A DNA stretch of 64,000 bases from Sinohyriopsis cumingii (taxonomy: Eukaryota > Mollusca > Bivalvia > Unionida > Unionidae). Both the position numbers and the translations under genes were made by a program. The notes under the pieces were generated by a model. It saw only the letters and a program-made list of their open reading frames with translations. It ran no database searches and was not told where the DNA came from. Positions 63,343-64,000 of this stretch are shown here, in pieces. The DNA is taken from assembly GCA_028554795.2 (NCBI GenBank), contig CM068831.1, positions 66,067,982-66,131,981 of the forward strand, in the 5' to 3' direction. Each line of letters starts with the position of its first letter. Position 1 is the first letter of the stretch.

Positions 63343-64000
63343 ACATATATGGTTCGAAGAAAGAAAAAATGATTATTAAATATTTGTTTCTTCATAACGA
63401 TTTCCAGCCATCTGATTGGCCATTTCAATTTCAATTGTTTTGGATTACATCTGTCATGCGATCCTGCATGTAGGACGGGGATGGGAGAGCAAACTTGCTT
63501 CCTCCCCGGCCTCCGGATTACACCTCTAAGCATGTTTTGGGCGGGTGAGCTAGGATACGTCGGTTCTAGTGAGAAACTTTGAAATTATGAAATAAGTGCA
63601 CAAATTATTAAACACGTCAAAATTATTTTGCAGTTTAATCATATGTGTATTTTCCACCATGTATTTTGACTGAATGTTTCAACCGAGGCTGCTCTCATAT
63701 GAATTTATGACCAAGTGTGTTTTCGCCATGTTGACATATATGGTTGGAAGAAAGAAAAAATGATAATTAAATAACGATTTCCAGCCATCTGATTGGCTAT
63801 TTCCATTTCAATTGTTTTGGATTACATCTGTCATGCGATCCTGCACGATGGGAGGGCGAACTTGCTTTCTCACCCGCCTCCGGATTTCACCTCTAAGCAT
63901 GTTTTGGGCGGGCGAGCTAGGAGACGTCGGTTCTAGTGAGAAACTTTGAAATCATGAAATAAGGGCACAAGTTATTAAACACGTCAAAATTATTTTGCAG
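63343..64000 (+). repeat. Tandem duplication of a 391-bp unit, cut by the window end
   Basis: The unit beginning acatatatggtt at 63,343 starts again at 63,734, joined directly to gccatgttg. The second copy lacks about 14 bp (the tttgtttcttcata part). Unit A has a single copy (26,538-26,925). Confidence 0.85.

Larger units (their letters stand above)
46968..64000 (+). repeat. Segmental duplication, unit B (continues past the window)
   Basis: This is direct-orientation homology to 6,973-26,925, with copy-specific differences. They are a solo LTR at 59,680-60,942, lack of the LINE of unit A, missing 457, 840 and 191 bp segments, about 100 extra bases before the fibrinogen-related start, and a 391-bp tandem duplication at the right edge. 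The match still holds at the window end. Confidence 0.88.

Overview
The window is AT-rich eukaryotic DNA, most likely from an invertebrate animal. Supporting signs are a secreted fibrinogen-domain protein, CR1-like LINEs whose 3' ends finish in ATT repeats, a solo LTR, long TA/GT microsatellites and integrated Polinton/Maverick (adintovirus-like) elements. No bacterial gene organisation is present. The species cannot be named from the sequence.

Region 1 (1 to about 6,972) is the right part of a decayed Polinton-like element that runs off the left edge. It carries an HNH homing-type endonuclease, a small Cys-rich protein, a long fused protein-primed DNA polymerase B / SF1 helicase / HNH reading frame broken at about eight places, a retroviral-type (rve) integrase, a PLA2-domain protein and an A32/FtsK-like packaging ATPase. 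A 254-bp segment with 16-bp inverted ends (AG...CT) closes it. No capsid or protease gene is visible inside the window.

Region 2 (about 6,973 to 46,967) looks like one unit of a roughly 40-kb tandem segmental duplication. The second unit begins at about 46,968 and runs past 64,000. Both units begin with the same LINE 3' tail, a fragment of a second Polinton polymerase (exonuclease part), an old 470-bp tandem repeat, a (TA)n tract and a fibrinogen-related gene. The units differ by later events. Unit A gained a 2.7-kb LINE. Unit B gained a 1,263-bp solo LTR with a clean 5-bp target duplication. Several indels of 190 to 840 bp and a 391-bp tandem duplication also separate them.

The two fibrinogen-related copies carry different lesions. 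Copy A keeps its signal peptide in frame but has a stop inside the fibrinogen domain. Copy B has a complete domain, but its signal peptide is in another frame. Neither is a plain intact gene as read here.

The rest of unit A (about 26,926 to 46,800) holds a LINE reverse-transcriptase fossil, a 1.3-kb tandem repeat, and a very decayed second Polinton of a different lineage. Its polymerase C-terminal half and packaging ATPase are still recognisable on the minus strand. There are no tRNA, rRNA or CRISPR features. Most of the window is non-coding repeat-derived sequence.
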